Assembly: GCF_029433105.1 (NCBI RefSeq)
Contig: NZ_JARNTW010000009.1
Coordinates: 124,001-188,000, forward strand
DNA length: 64,000 nucleotides
Source of the DNA: Runella sp. MFBS21
GTDB lineage: Bacteria > Bacteroidota > Bacteroidia > Cytophagales > Spirosomataceae
Direction of reading: 5' to 3'
Of the stretch, positions 7,382 to 15,934 are shown piece by piece. Below the pieces are notes generated by a model. That model made no database searches and had not been told where the DNA came from. It worked only from the letters and a program-made list of their open reading frames with translations. How positions within the stretch are numbered: position 1 is the stretch's first letter; the number at the start of each line of letters is the position of its first letter. Made by a program: the position numbers and the translations under genes.

Positions 7382-10154
7382 AACCTCCTTGGTCGTAGAA
7401 AGTACGGCGGCGCGAAAGCTTCAAATCGCGCAAAAGGGCCGATTTGGCACGGATTTCAAAACTATAATTATTTGACCTAAATCCTGAACCTGCATACGGT
7501 GTCCAGTTAAATGACATTTCCCAGCAGTGTAGATCGCGCGTGATACCGATATTAGTAATAGAAGGCGCTTTGGCTACAATATCCAAACCTGTATCAAATA
7601 CAAATTTCCATTTGGGCGTAAGACTAAAATCACCATTCATACGCAGAGTTTGGATTGTAGTTCCTGCTGATAGCCCTTGGCGCGAATAGTTGAAACTATA
7701 ACTCATGCTCAATGTCCACGGGATATTGAAATCGATATAAGCATCAGGATTGGCATTGATCATTCGTTGTTGCTCTTCGGTATTGGGCGTATTTGCTTTT
7801 TTAGGTTTATCGGCTCCTTTAGGGGCAAACCTTTTGGAGAGAGCTACGTTGACATTGCTCAGGCGTGCCAAACCTTGATTTTGTGTGAAAGACCAACGAT
7901 TGATTTTACGCCCTGTAGTACCATAAAGTTCATCTTTTACGTAAGCATAGGGATCAAAGTTGGCAGAAAGGTTGAAGTTCAAATCTTTAAAAATGCGAGC
8001 ATTGGTATTGAAACTAATATCCGACATTTTTAAAGAGTCTGCCATCAGATTATAAGAGCCATTAAAGCTAAAGTTGTCGAGGATGTTTATTTTTTCAAAT
8101 TGCTTACCACTTGAGTCGGATTTAGGGCGTACTTTGGCTTCAAAGAGGTTGTTGAGACTCCACGTAATGCCTGCGGCTGAAGTACCAGAAGTGGTAAGAT
8201 TTCCTCCAATAGTTCGGTACCTATTAAGATACCTTACATCGCCGCGTTCGTTTACGGTAAGACGTTGGAGTAGGTTAGATTGGTCGGGCACATAGCTAAA
8301 GCTTGCTGAAGGAATGAGGGTATGACGAATTGCCTCCAGACGTTTACCTCCTACCCGAAACATCCCATAGATGCGAGTGTTCATACTTGCACTAAACGAG
8401 ACATTATTGGCAAAATAAAAACCATTCAGGGTATCTACCCGAACTTGGTTATTACCTACATATTCATAATTGAATTTTTTGGTAAACGTTTCACCCGAAA
8501 GTGAAATACCTGGGGTAATATTGATGTATTTGAAAAGCTTGATGTTGGGTAAAGAAATAGGAAGTGAAAAGCGACCAGTGAATTGTGAGTTTTTAATAAA
8601 TTCAGGAAGGTTTTGGGCATTAAGAGCATAGGTAGTAGGAGCCCCCGATTCGGGAGTAACTACGGTAGGAGCATTGGCTAGGGTAAACCCTAAACGAGAA
8701 CTAGAAGTATCGGCATACACAATGGTATTGTTGGCAGTAATACCCCCACTAAAATCCAGACCCAATCGAAAACTCTCATACCAAGCACCCGTACCGCCTT
8801 TGAGGGCAAAGGGGGCAAGTTGGTTAATTCCAAAGTTGAAATCAATTCCCGCATCTATCGAACCAGGGTCTGTTTGCTTACCAGTAGAATCGACTTTAGA
8901 GCGGTCAGGAAAACGTTGATTCACGCGTACGCTAGTTCCCATACGGGCAAACTGCCCAAATTGCTTGGTATATTGAACCGACGAACTCGCTACGTTTTGG
9001 ATATATTTCTGCGTATTAAACTCATTAAACTGATTGAAACTATTGCTACCTAGGTTGACCGAAGCACCAAAACTTGAAGTACCGCGTGGTACGGGCGAGT
9101 GAGTCCAGTTGAGACTAAAATCATTACGTGGTTGATTCAAGATTTTGATTTCATTGCCCTGAACATTGCGATTGAAGCGTAAGTTGAAATTTCCACTATA
9201 GCGATATTTTACGGCATAGGGCATCGCTACTCCAATCCCCCAACTCCCGCGTGAGTAAATCTGACCAGTGAGACTCAAATTGATTTTTTCACTAATGGCA
9301 AAATAATACCCGCCATCTCTCAAATAATATCCGCGTCCGTTGGGTTCTTCGCCATAAGTAGGCATCAAAATACCAGAGGTGCCTATTTCTTTTTTCTTAG
9401 GAACGGGGAAAAAACCAAAAGGCAACCCTACAAATGGAAGAGGTACATCTGAAACTACCAAATGGAATGGCCCCGAGATGACTTGTTTTTCGGGAATGAC
9501 TTTGATTTTTTTTGCAGCAATGTGGAAGTGAGGCTGGGCAAGGTTACAGGTAGTATAAATCGAGCCGCGAATATACATGTTGTTTTCTTCGTCTTTTTTG
9601 ACGGTCGTACCCCGTATGTTGCCGTCGCCTTGCTGCGTAACTACCCCCTTGATAAACCCTTTTTTACTTTTAAAATTATAGCGAATTTCTTTGGTATCGT
9701 ATTTTTCTCCATTGTCCTGAAATATAGGCTGTCCAATCCACTTTCGAGAAGTCGAATCATAATTTCCCCGGGCAAATACTTCATTGGTTTTCCAATTCAG
9801 ACGGATATAATCAGCCTCCAAAATGATAGCTCCATAAGTCACTTTGGCTGTGCCATAGAGGTGTACTTCCTGCTCGCCCGGGTCCATCACAGTAGAGTCT
9901 TGGGCGCTATATTGTACGGTATTTTTGAGGTCGCTTTCTGCTTCTAGTGTATCAGATTTGGTACTGTCAGAAGGTATAGGAAGTACCGAAGGAATAGTGG
10001 GAGTCGCTCGTTTGATAGAGTCCAAACGAACGGGGTTCGTAATCTTACGAGGAGTTAATGTTTGGGCGAAAGACCCAAAATGGACTCCTAACACAAGAAG
10101 CCAAAGTAGCCATTTCGCGGCTTTTTCAAGAACTTTTAATTTTTTCAAAGACAA
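7374..10154 (-). CDS. lptD: LptD-like LPS assembly outer-membrane protein
   Basis: The 926-residue protein has a signal peptide (LLWLLVLGVHFGSFAQ) and an OstA/LptA-like beta-jellyroll at about 95-215 (VHLYGTAKVTYGAIILEADYIRLNWKT is the entry). A long beta-barrel region ends the protein. This is the layout of LptD, which inserts lipopolysaccharide into the outer leaflet, and of its Bacteroidota relatives. There is no ATG at the N-terminus: TTG at 10154 is the likely start, just downstream of a TACTTTTG -7 box at 10182-10175. Its 3' end overlaps the convergent cyclase-like gene by 8 bp. Confidence 0.85.
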   Translation of the reverse strand: MSLKKLKVLEKAAKWLLWLLVLGVHFGSFAQTLTPRKITNPVRLDSIKRATPTIPSVLPIPSDSTKSDTLEAESDLKNTVQYSAQDSTVMDPGEQEVHLYGTAKVTYGAIILEADYIRLNWKTNEVFARGNYDSTSRKWIGQPIFQDNGEKYDTKEIRYNFKSKKGFIKGVVTQQGDGNIRGTTVKKDEENNMYIRGSIYTTCNLAQPHFHIAAKKIKVIPEKQVISGPFHLVVSDVPLPFVGLPFGFFPVPKKKEIGTSGILMPTYGEEPNGRGYYLRDGGYYFAISEKINLSLTGQIYSRGSWGIGVAMPYAVKYRYSGNFNLRFNRNVQGNEIKILNQPRNDFSLNWTHSPVPRGTSSFGASVNLGSNSFNQFNEFNTQKYIQNVASSSVQYTKQFGQFARMGTSVRVNQRFPDRSKVDSTGKQTDPGSIDAGIDFNFGINQLAPFALKGGTGAWYESFRLGLDFSGGITANNTIVYADTSSSRLGFTLANAPTVVTPESGAPTTYALNAQNLPEFIKNSQFTGRFSLPISLPNIKLFKYINITPGISLSGETFTKKFNYEYVGNNQVRVDTLNGFYFANNVSFSASMNTRIYGMFRVGGKRLEAIRHTLIPSASFSYVPDQSNLLQRLTVNERGDVRYLNRYRTIGGNLTTSGTSAAGITWSLNNLFEAKVRPKSDSSGKQFEKINILDNFSFNGSYNLMADSLKMSDISFNTNARIFKDLNFNLSANFDPYAYVKDELYGTTGRKINRWSFTQNQGLARLSNVNVALSKRFAPKGADKPKKANTPNTEEQQRMINANPDAYIDFNIPWTLSMSYSFNYSRQGLSAGTTIQTLRMNGDFSLTPKWKFVFDTGLDIVAKAPSITNIGITRDLHCWEMSFNWTPYAGSGFRSNNYSFEIRAKSALLRDLKLSRRRTFYDQGGFR

Positions 10155-10174
10155 TTTTACCAGCGCTTTATTTG

Positions 10175-10182
10175 CAAAAGTA
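10175..10182 (-). promoter_or_regulatory. -7 promoter box of the lptD-like gene
   Basis: Read on the minus strand, TACTTTTG matches TAnnTTTG perfectly. The transcript would start only about 10-15 bp before the TTG codon at 10154, which supports that unusual start. No clear -33 TTTG is seen. Confidence 0.5.
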
Positions 10183-10395
10183 AATCATTACGCGTTTGGA
10201 AATGCTGAAAGTTTGTTAAAAGTTATTAAATGATAAGTGCTTAAAAGAATGAAGGGTTTGATAATCAGCTCGATGATGGGAGTTGTTTCGAAATCATATC
10301 GCTAAAACAGAAGAAGAGATAGCAAAGAAAAACATCAGTAAAAATCACATAAAAGCAACTTAAAAGGTAACATTCTCTTTAATCGGTTCTTCTAT

Positions 10396-12030
10396 ATGAA
10401 ATATCTTTTTGCTTGTTTGGTATCCATTTTTTTGGTTGCTACTGGTTTCAATGTGAAAAATAAATTTATCCATGAGCCTCCAACACACCCAAATATCCTC
10501 TGGATTACGTGCGAAGACATGAGCTTTCATTTGGGATGCTATGGAAGTAAGCTAGCCAAAACTCCTCATTTAGACGAACTAGCCGCTAATGGCACTCGAT
10601 ATACCCGTGCGTTTACTACAGCGGGGGTGTGTGCTCCGAGCCGTTCGGCTATCATTACGGGCATGTATCAGCAGTCGATTGGTACTCAAAATATGCGCAC
10701 TTTGGCAGCTTCGGCGGCGGCTAAAGATGCTTATCCTTCTGGTTTTAAAGGCTACTCGGCAGTAATCCCAGAAGAAGTCAAATGCTTTTCGGAGTACTTA
10801 CGGGGGAGGGGTTATTATTGTACCAACAATTCCAAGGAAGATTATCAGTTTGTAGCGCCTCCTACTGCTTGGGATGAGAGCAACAACAAAGCCCATTGGC
10901 GAAATCGTCCCGACAAAAACCAACCTTTTTTTGCCATATTTAATTTTACTATCACGCACGAGTCACAAGTGTGGGTAAGAGCCAAAGAACCACTTTTAGT
11001 AAAACCCGAAGAAGTCGAGATTCCGCCCTATTATCCTGATACCCCAGAAGTACGTTTGGATATAGCGCGACATTTGTCTAATGTAATGGTGATGGACCAA
11101 CAAGCGGGCAACATTCTTGAACAGTTGAAAGAAGACGGTTTGGAACAAAATACGATTGTTTTCTTCTTTTCAGACCACGGCGACGGGCTGCCGTTTGTCA
11201 AACGTGAAGTGCTTGATAGAGGTTTACGAGTCCCTTTTATTATCAAAAATCCTTTTGATAATAACAAAAATGTGGTTGACAATCAGATGATTAGTTTTGT
11301 GGATTTAGCACCTACTATGTTGTCGTTGGCAAATATTCCTGTGCCAAAGTATATGCAAGGGCAGGCGTTTTTGGGAAGACAAAAAGCAAAAAGCCCTCGA
11401 CAATTTGTATTTGCCGCTCGCGACCGCATGGATTCGGAATACGAGCGAGTTCGTACGGTAAGAGACGACCGCTACCGATATGTAAGGAATTATATGCCAC
11501 AAAAGCCTCATTATCAGAATATAGGCTATCGACTTCAGCAGCCTTCGATGCAGTCGATTCTTAAACTCAAAGAAGAAGGAAAGCTTAATGCGACTCAGAT
11601 GCAGTGGTTTAGACCTACCAAGGCAGTGGAAGAATTGTATGATTGTGACAAAGACCCTTTTGAGTTTAACAACTTAGCCGAAAATCCTGCTTATCAGCCA
11701 CAACTGACAAAACTCCGTAAAATATATAATGACTGGATTCAGAAAGTAGGAGATACGGCCCAAGAACCTGAAATGGACATGGTGAAGCGATGGTGGGGAG
11801 GCAAAGACGAACCTCCATTGACTCAAACGCCACAGATACTTCTCAAATCTTCTAAAATTGCTTTATCTTGCGCGACCAAAGGCGCTTCTATTGGTTATAA
11901 AAAACACTGGAAAGAGCCTAGTTGGAAGGTATATACTCAGCCTATAAGTGTCACTTCGAGCGATTCGCTCTACGTGATTGCGCATCGGATAGGTTATACC
12001 AAAAGCAATATTGTAACCCAAAAATTTTAG
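10396..12030 (+). CDS. sulfatase (heparan N-sulfatase-like)
   Basis: The 544-residue protein has an N-terminal signal sequence (residues 1-20). The sulfatase signature CAPSR at 79-83 has the Cys that is converted to formylglycine, the catalytic aldehyde. Metal ligands are seen in ITCEDMSFHLGCYG (37-50) and FFSDHGDG (about 259-266). The overall form resembles N-sulfoglucosamine sulfohydrolases. A short C-terminal beta domain (LSCATKGASIGYKKHWKE) resembles the chitobiase C-terminal module. It probably removes sulfate from polysaccharides in the periplasm. The maturase is not in the window. A Gfo/Idh/MocA gene follows after 54 bp. Confidence 0.93.
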   Translation: MKYLFACLVSIFLVATGFNVKNKFIHEPPTHPNILWITCEDMSFHLGCYGSKLAKTPHLDELAANGTRYTRAFTTAGVCAPSRSAIITGMYQQSIGTQNMRTLAASAAAKDAYPSGFKGYSAVIPEEVKCFSEYLRGRGYYCTNNSKEDYQFVAPPTAWDESNNKAHWRNRPDKNQPFFAIFNFTITHESQVWVRAKEPLLVKPEEVEIPPYYPDTPEVRLDIARHLSNVMVMDQQAGNILEQLKEDGLEQNTIVFFFSDHGDGLPFVKREVLDRGLRVPFIIKNPFDNNKNVVDNQMISFVDLAPTMLSLANIPVPKYMQGQAFLGRQKAKSPRQFVFAARDRMDSEYERVRTVRDDRYRYVRNYMPQKPHYQNIGYRLQQPSMQSILKLKEEGKLNATQMQWFRPTKAVEELYDCDKDPFEFNNLAENPAYQPQLTKLRKIYNDWIQKVGDTAQEPEMDMVKRWWGGKDEPPLTQTPQILLKSSKIALSCATKGASIGYKKHWKEPSWKVYTQPISVTSSDSLYVIAHRIGYTKSNIVTQKF

Positions 12031-12084
12031 TAGGTCACTAACCAATCTCATTATTCAAAACCCACGTTCCAAAACTAAACTACT

Positions 12085-13227
12085 ATGTCAAAAACTCAAG
12101 TAGCTGTGGTAGGGCTAGGCTTTATTGGCCCCGCACACATCGAGGCACTCCGCCGATTACCAGATGTAGAAGTGGCCGGAATTGCTGATTTTTCGGCCGA
12201 AATCGCCCAAGCAAGAGCCCAAACGCTCGGCACCAACGCCTATGATTCGTTTGATGACTTGCTACGCGACGATTCTATTGAGTGCGTTCATATCTGTACG
12301 CCCAACTTCCTACACTACGAACAGTCTAAAAAAGCATTGTTGGCGGGCAAGCACGTAGTGTGCGAAAAACCTTTGGCTACCAACACCGCCGAGGCCGAAG
12401 AGCTTGTTGAGCTAGCTGATAAGCTAGGGTTGGTCAATGCGGTACACTTCAATTTGCGCTATTATCCTTTGATTCGTCAAATGAAAACCATGCGTGAAAA
12501 AGGTGAACTAGGCGAAGTATATTCAGTCCAAGGAAGCTATTTGCAAGATTGGCTTTTCTTACCTACTGACTACAACTGGCGCTTGGAGCCGTCGCAATCG
12601 GGTGATTCGCGTGCCGTGGCCGACATTGGCTCTCACTTGTTTGACTTGATTGAGTACATCACGGGCTTGCACATCACGGAAGTAATGGCCGATTTCAATA
12701 CGGTTCACAAAACCCGTATGAAGCCTAAAAAAGCAATCGCTACCTATTCGGGCAAGCTTCTCCAAGCTTCTGACTATGAAGAAGTACCTATTACTACCGA
12801 AGATTATGCCTCTATTTTGTACCGTTTCGAAAACGGTAACAAAGGAGTAGCTACTGTAAGTCAGGTATCGGCAGGGCGTAAAAACCGCGCTACGCTCGAA
12901 ATCAGTGGCTCAAACCAAACTTTCAATTGGTGTTCTGAAGCCCCCAACGAAATGTGGATTGGCCGTCGCGACGGATTTAATCAGTCACTCATCCGCGACC
13001 CAGCATTGGTACATGAAGACGCGCGTGCGTTGATTACCTTCCCAGGTGGTCACAATGAGGGCTTCCCCGATACTTCAAAGCAATTGTTTAAAGAAGTGTA
13101 CGCTGCTATTCGCAACGGCAAACCCGAAAAGCCCAATTATCCCACTTTTGCGGATGGATTGCGCGAGCTAAAATTGTGCGACAAAATTGTACAAAGTAGC
13201 CGCGAGCAGCGTTGGGTTCAAGTTTAG
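12085..13227 (+). CDS. Gfo/Idh/MocA family oxidoreductase
   Basis: The 380-residue protein has an N-terminal Rossmann fold with GLGFIG near residue 10, and the family motif EKP (VCEKPLAT, about 92-99). The C-terminal alpha/beta domain is complete. No signal peptide is present, so it is cytoplasmic, unlike the two Tat-type relatives in this window. Such enzymes oxidise or reduce sugars and cyclitols with NAD(P). It follows the sulfatase by 54 bp in the same direction, which suggests a shared role in sugar breakdown. The substrate is unknown. Confidence 0.92.
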   Translation: MSKTQVAVVGLGFIGPAHIEALRRLPDVEVAGIADFSAEIAQARAQTLGTNAYDSFDDLLRDDSIECVHICTPNFLHYEQSKKALLAGKHVVCEKPLATNTAEAEELVELADKLGLVNAVHFNLRYYPLIRQMKTMREKGELGEVYSVQGSYLQDWLFLPTDYNWRLEPSQSGDSRAVADIGSHLFDLIEYITGLHITEVMADFNTVHKTRMKPKKAIATYSGKLLQASDYEEVPITTEDYASILYRFENGNKGVATVSQVSAGRKNRATLEISGSNQTFNWCSEAPNEMWIGRRDGFNQSLIRDPALVHEDARALITFPGGHNEGFPDTSKQLFKEVYAAIRNGKPEKPNYPTFADGLRELKLCDKIVQSSREQRWVQV

Positions 13228-13273
13228 TAACTGACAATCAGTAAGCATACTGGACAAAACGATAATATTTTCG

Positions 13274-13281
13274 TAACTTTG
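13274..13281 (+). promoter_or_regulatory. -7 box upstream of the amidotransferase gene
   Basis: TAACTTTG matches TAnnTTTG perfectly and lies about 120 bp before the amidotransferase start. A -33 box is not clear. The 177 bp gap holds nothing else that I recognise. Confidence 0.4.
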
Positions 13282-13404
13282 TGGCGAATTTGTTATCGAT
13301 TCAAATCGTACTTCCACCATTTAAAGGTCTAGAAATAGCGCTTAAAAATCAGGTGAAAGTACGATTTTTCTTATTTTGTTTAGTCCCAATTAACCCCAAA
13401 GCTC

Positions 13405-14241
13405 ATGGAGCGGATTAAGATTGCGATTTTGGATATGTACGACGGCTATGCCAACGAAGGCATGCGTTGTATCAAAGCCTTGGTGGGTCAGTTTTTGGCG
13501 CAAGAAGGAATAGTAGGAACTTATGATGTTTTTGATGTCAGACAAAAAAATGAGGTTCCTGATTTAAGTTATGATATTTTTATCTCTTCGGGCGGGCCAG
13601 GCAATCCAGTACCTTCAGGGGAGCCTTGGGAGAAACCATTTTTTATGCTTCTTGATCAGATTTGGCAGTATAATCGACAGCCTCATCGTCCGCAAAAAAA
13701 ACACTTAATGTTGATTTGTCATTCCTTCCAAATGGCCTGTATTCATTGGGAAATAGGACTGGTTTGTAAACGACGTAAAACATCCTTTGGGATTTTTCCG
13801 ATGCACAAAACCCACTTTGGACTTCAAGAGCCTATTTTTAAAGAACTTCCAGACCCTTTTTATGCAGTAGATTCAAGGGATTTTCAAGTCATCAAAACCG
13901 ACCCAAAACAATTGGAACGTTTGGGGGCTAAAGTACTTTGTATTGAAAAAGAACGCTTACATATAGACTTAGAACGTGCCGTAATGGCGGTGCGGTTTTC
14001 GCGGGAGATTTTTGGAACACAGTTTCATCCTGAAGCGGATGCGGAAGGGATGCTGCGGCACTTTCAAAAAGATGAAAAGCGGGAAGGTATCATCAAAAAC
14101 TACGGAGAGGCCAAATACAACAGCATGGTTGATTCTTTGCAGGACCCTGAAAAAATTATGCGTACAGAGGCGGCGATTATTCCCACTTTTCTTGGACGTG
14201 CTGCCGAGCAATTGATGAGTGCAGTGGCAGTAGTATCATAG
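13405..14241 (+). CDS. type 1 (class I) glutamine amidotransferase
   Basis: The 278-residue protein has the class I glutaminase triad: Cys105 in LICHSFQMAC, and His208 and Glu210 in GTQFHPEAD. The oxyanion strand SSGGPGNP (61-68) is also present. The fold is like the GMP synthetase amidotransferase domain, which frees ammonia from glutamine for a partner synthetase. No synthetase domain is fused. An ATP-grasp-like protein follows 71 bp downstream and is the natural candidate partner. Confidence 0.88.
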   Translation: MERIKIAILDMYDGYANEGMRCIKALVGQFLAQEGIVGTYDVFDVRQKNEVPDLSYDIFISSGGPGNPVPSGEPWEKPFFMLLDQIWQYNRQPHRPQKKHLMLICHSFQMACIHWEIGLVCKRRKTSFGIFPMHKTHFGLQEPIFKELPDPFYAVDSRDFQVIKTDPKQLERLGAKVLCIEKERLHIDLERAVMAVRFSREIFGTQFHPEADAEGMLRHFQKDEKREGIIKNYGEAKYNSMVDSLQDPEKIMRTEAAIIPTFLGRAAEQLMSAVAVVS

Positions 14242-14312
14242 CATATTTTTTACGTATTTGGGACATTAATTGAAAAACTCCTTTTTCGTCAACACAAAAG
14301 TTCTAATAACCT

Positions 14313-15509
14313 ATGATTTCGACATATCGGCAAAACTACAACGCAGCTTTTAGCGAAGAAAAATACCATGAATTTGTAGAAGCTATCAAGGTTAATTGGC
14401 CTGAACAACTGGATTTTCGCGTAGCCGAAACACCGGTGTTTGTGCCAGCGGCTCTTAAAAACAAACTTATTGAAGCTTGTGAGTCATTTGTCGATGTAAT
14501 CGTTGGACCACATTTTAAGGTCAAAACTCAACATTCCATTCCTTTGGGGCAAAATGTACCCCACGAAAACGACCATGCTTCGTTTTTGGCAATCGATTTT
14601 GCCATATGTAAGGATACTGATGGAGAACTAATACCACAACTTATTGAGTTGCAAGGATTTCCTTCGATTTTTGGATTTCAGAGCTATGTGACAGAAAAGT
14701 TTCGTGAGTATTTTCCCATTCCGGCCGAGTTTAGTAATTATTTCAGTGGCGTTACTACCCAAGCCGAATATATCGCCAAGCTGAAAGAGGTGATTGTGGC
14801 AGACGAAAATCCTGAAAATGTGATTTTGCTAGAAATATATCCTGAGCAGCAAAAAACACGTATAGATTTTACAGTTACTGAGGCTTTTTTGGGGGTAAAA
14901 GCGGTGTGTTATACCAAAATAAAGAAAAAGGATCGTAAACTATATTATGAAAAAGACGGTCGTGAGCTTGAAATCAAGCGTATTTATAATCGTTTGATTT
15001 TTGATGACTTGACCAATTTTCCTGACCTTCAGACCGATTTTAATCTTACCGACGACCTAGATGTAACATGGGTAGGGCATCCCAACTGGTTTTTTCGTAT
15101 CAGTAAATATACGCTTCCCTATCTAAAGAGCCCTTACGTGCCAGAAACCCGTTTTTTGAGCGAATATGGTGATGAGTTTCCCGCAGATTTAGAAAACTAT
15201 GTACTCAAACCGCTTTTTTCATTTGCGGGAAGTGGCGTAAAAATCCACGTAGAATTACAAGATTTAAAAGAAATCTGTGATCCAGAAAATTGGATTTTGC
15301 AAAGAAAAGTAAATTATGAGCCAGTCATTCAAGCGCCAGATGGGCTTGTAAAATGCGAAATCAGAATGCTCTACGTATGGAAAGACAATGCATCTCGTCC
15401 TGAGTTGTTGACGAGTTTAAGTCGGTTGAGTAGAGGTGAAATGATTGGAGTGCGTTTCAACAAAGATTTTACTTGGGTGGGAGGGACTACCTGCTTCTAC
15501 GAACCCTAG
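14313..15509 (+). CDS. unknown protein, possibly ATP-grasp-like ligase
   Basis: The 398-residue protein has no signal peptide. Late segments resemble ATP-grasp nucleotide-binding strands: YVLKPLFSFAGSGVKI (about 302-317), ENWILQRKVNYEP (about 328-340) and KCEIRMLYVW (about 349-358). An earlier segment, LIELQGFPSIFGFQS, may bind substrate. The order recalls circularly permuted ATP-grasp enzymes, which join a carboxylate to an amine. The pairing with a free-standing glutaminase suggests an ATP-dependent amidation, but I do not recognise the product. The ligase assignment is inference from short motifs. Confidence 0.6.
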   Translation: MISTYRQNYNAAFSEEKYHEFVEAIKVNWPEQLDFRVAETPVFVPAALKNKLIEACESFVDVIVGPHFKVKTQHSIPLGQNVPHENDHASFLAIDFAICKDTDGELIPQLIELQGFPSIFGFQSYVTEKFREYFPIPAEFSNYFSGVTTQAEYIAKLKEVIVADENPENVILLEIYPEQQKTRIDFTVTEAFLGVKAVCYTKIKKKDRKLYYEKDGRELEIKRIYNRLIFDDLTNFPDLQTDFNLTDDLDVTWVGHPNWFFRISKYTLPYLKSPYVPETRFLSEYGDEFPADLENYVLKPLFSFAGSGVKIHVELQDLKEICDPENWILQRKVNYEPVIQAPDGLVKCEIRMLYVWKDNASRPELLTSLSRLSRGEMIGVRFNKDFTWVGGTTCFYEP

Positions 15510-15934
15510 CGTAAAATGGTGTACTGGTATTCCCCATTTTTTGGGTACGCTAGAAAATAGTGTAATTTTGAGTTTATTACCTTGATTTTTATATTTTTGT
15601 ATAAAGATTTGGTTATCTACACTAAAATTTTGCTTTGTATTTTGAGACATTTTTGCGAAAAAACAGAAAAATACCGAAAAAAAGGTGATTTTTCGTATCA
15701 CCCTATCTGCCATTTTTGTACTTCCTGTATTTGGGAAGATCCTATCTTCACAAATTTATCCCCCTACAAAATTTTTCGAGCTGAACGGGGAGGCACACTG
15801 TCTAGCTAAATACTTTTTAGGAACCAAGGCTATTGTGTAAGAAGAAACCCAATCTTTTAACGGATATATAGGGGGAAGGTTATCGCATTTCATTTTTTAC
15901 TTTTTATATTTTATCAACTTCTAACAAATCAAGT
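15510..15934 (+). promoter_or_regulatory. 425 bp gap upstream of susC, with a candidate promoter at 15567-15599
   Basis: TTTG (15567-15570) and TATTTTTG (15592-15599) are 21 bp apart, close to the Bacteroidota consensus. The distance to the susC start is about 335 bp, implying a long leader. At 15513-15541 aaaatgg pairs with ccatttt, a weak terminator-like hairpin for the upstream gene. A plus-strand ORF here has no family features, and I see no ECF sigma or anti-sigma gene. Confidence 0.4.

Noticed and set aside
15582-15809. A 75-codon plus-strand ORF before susC
   Set aside because: No sensible start context, unusual composition, and no family features; it lies over the candidate promoter.
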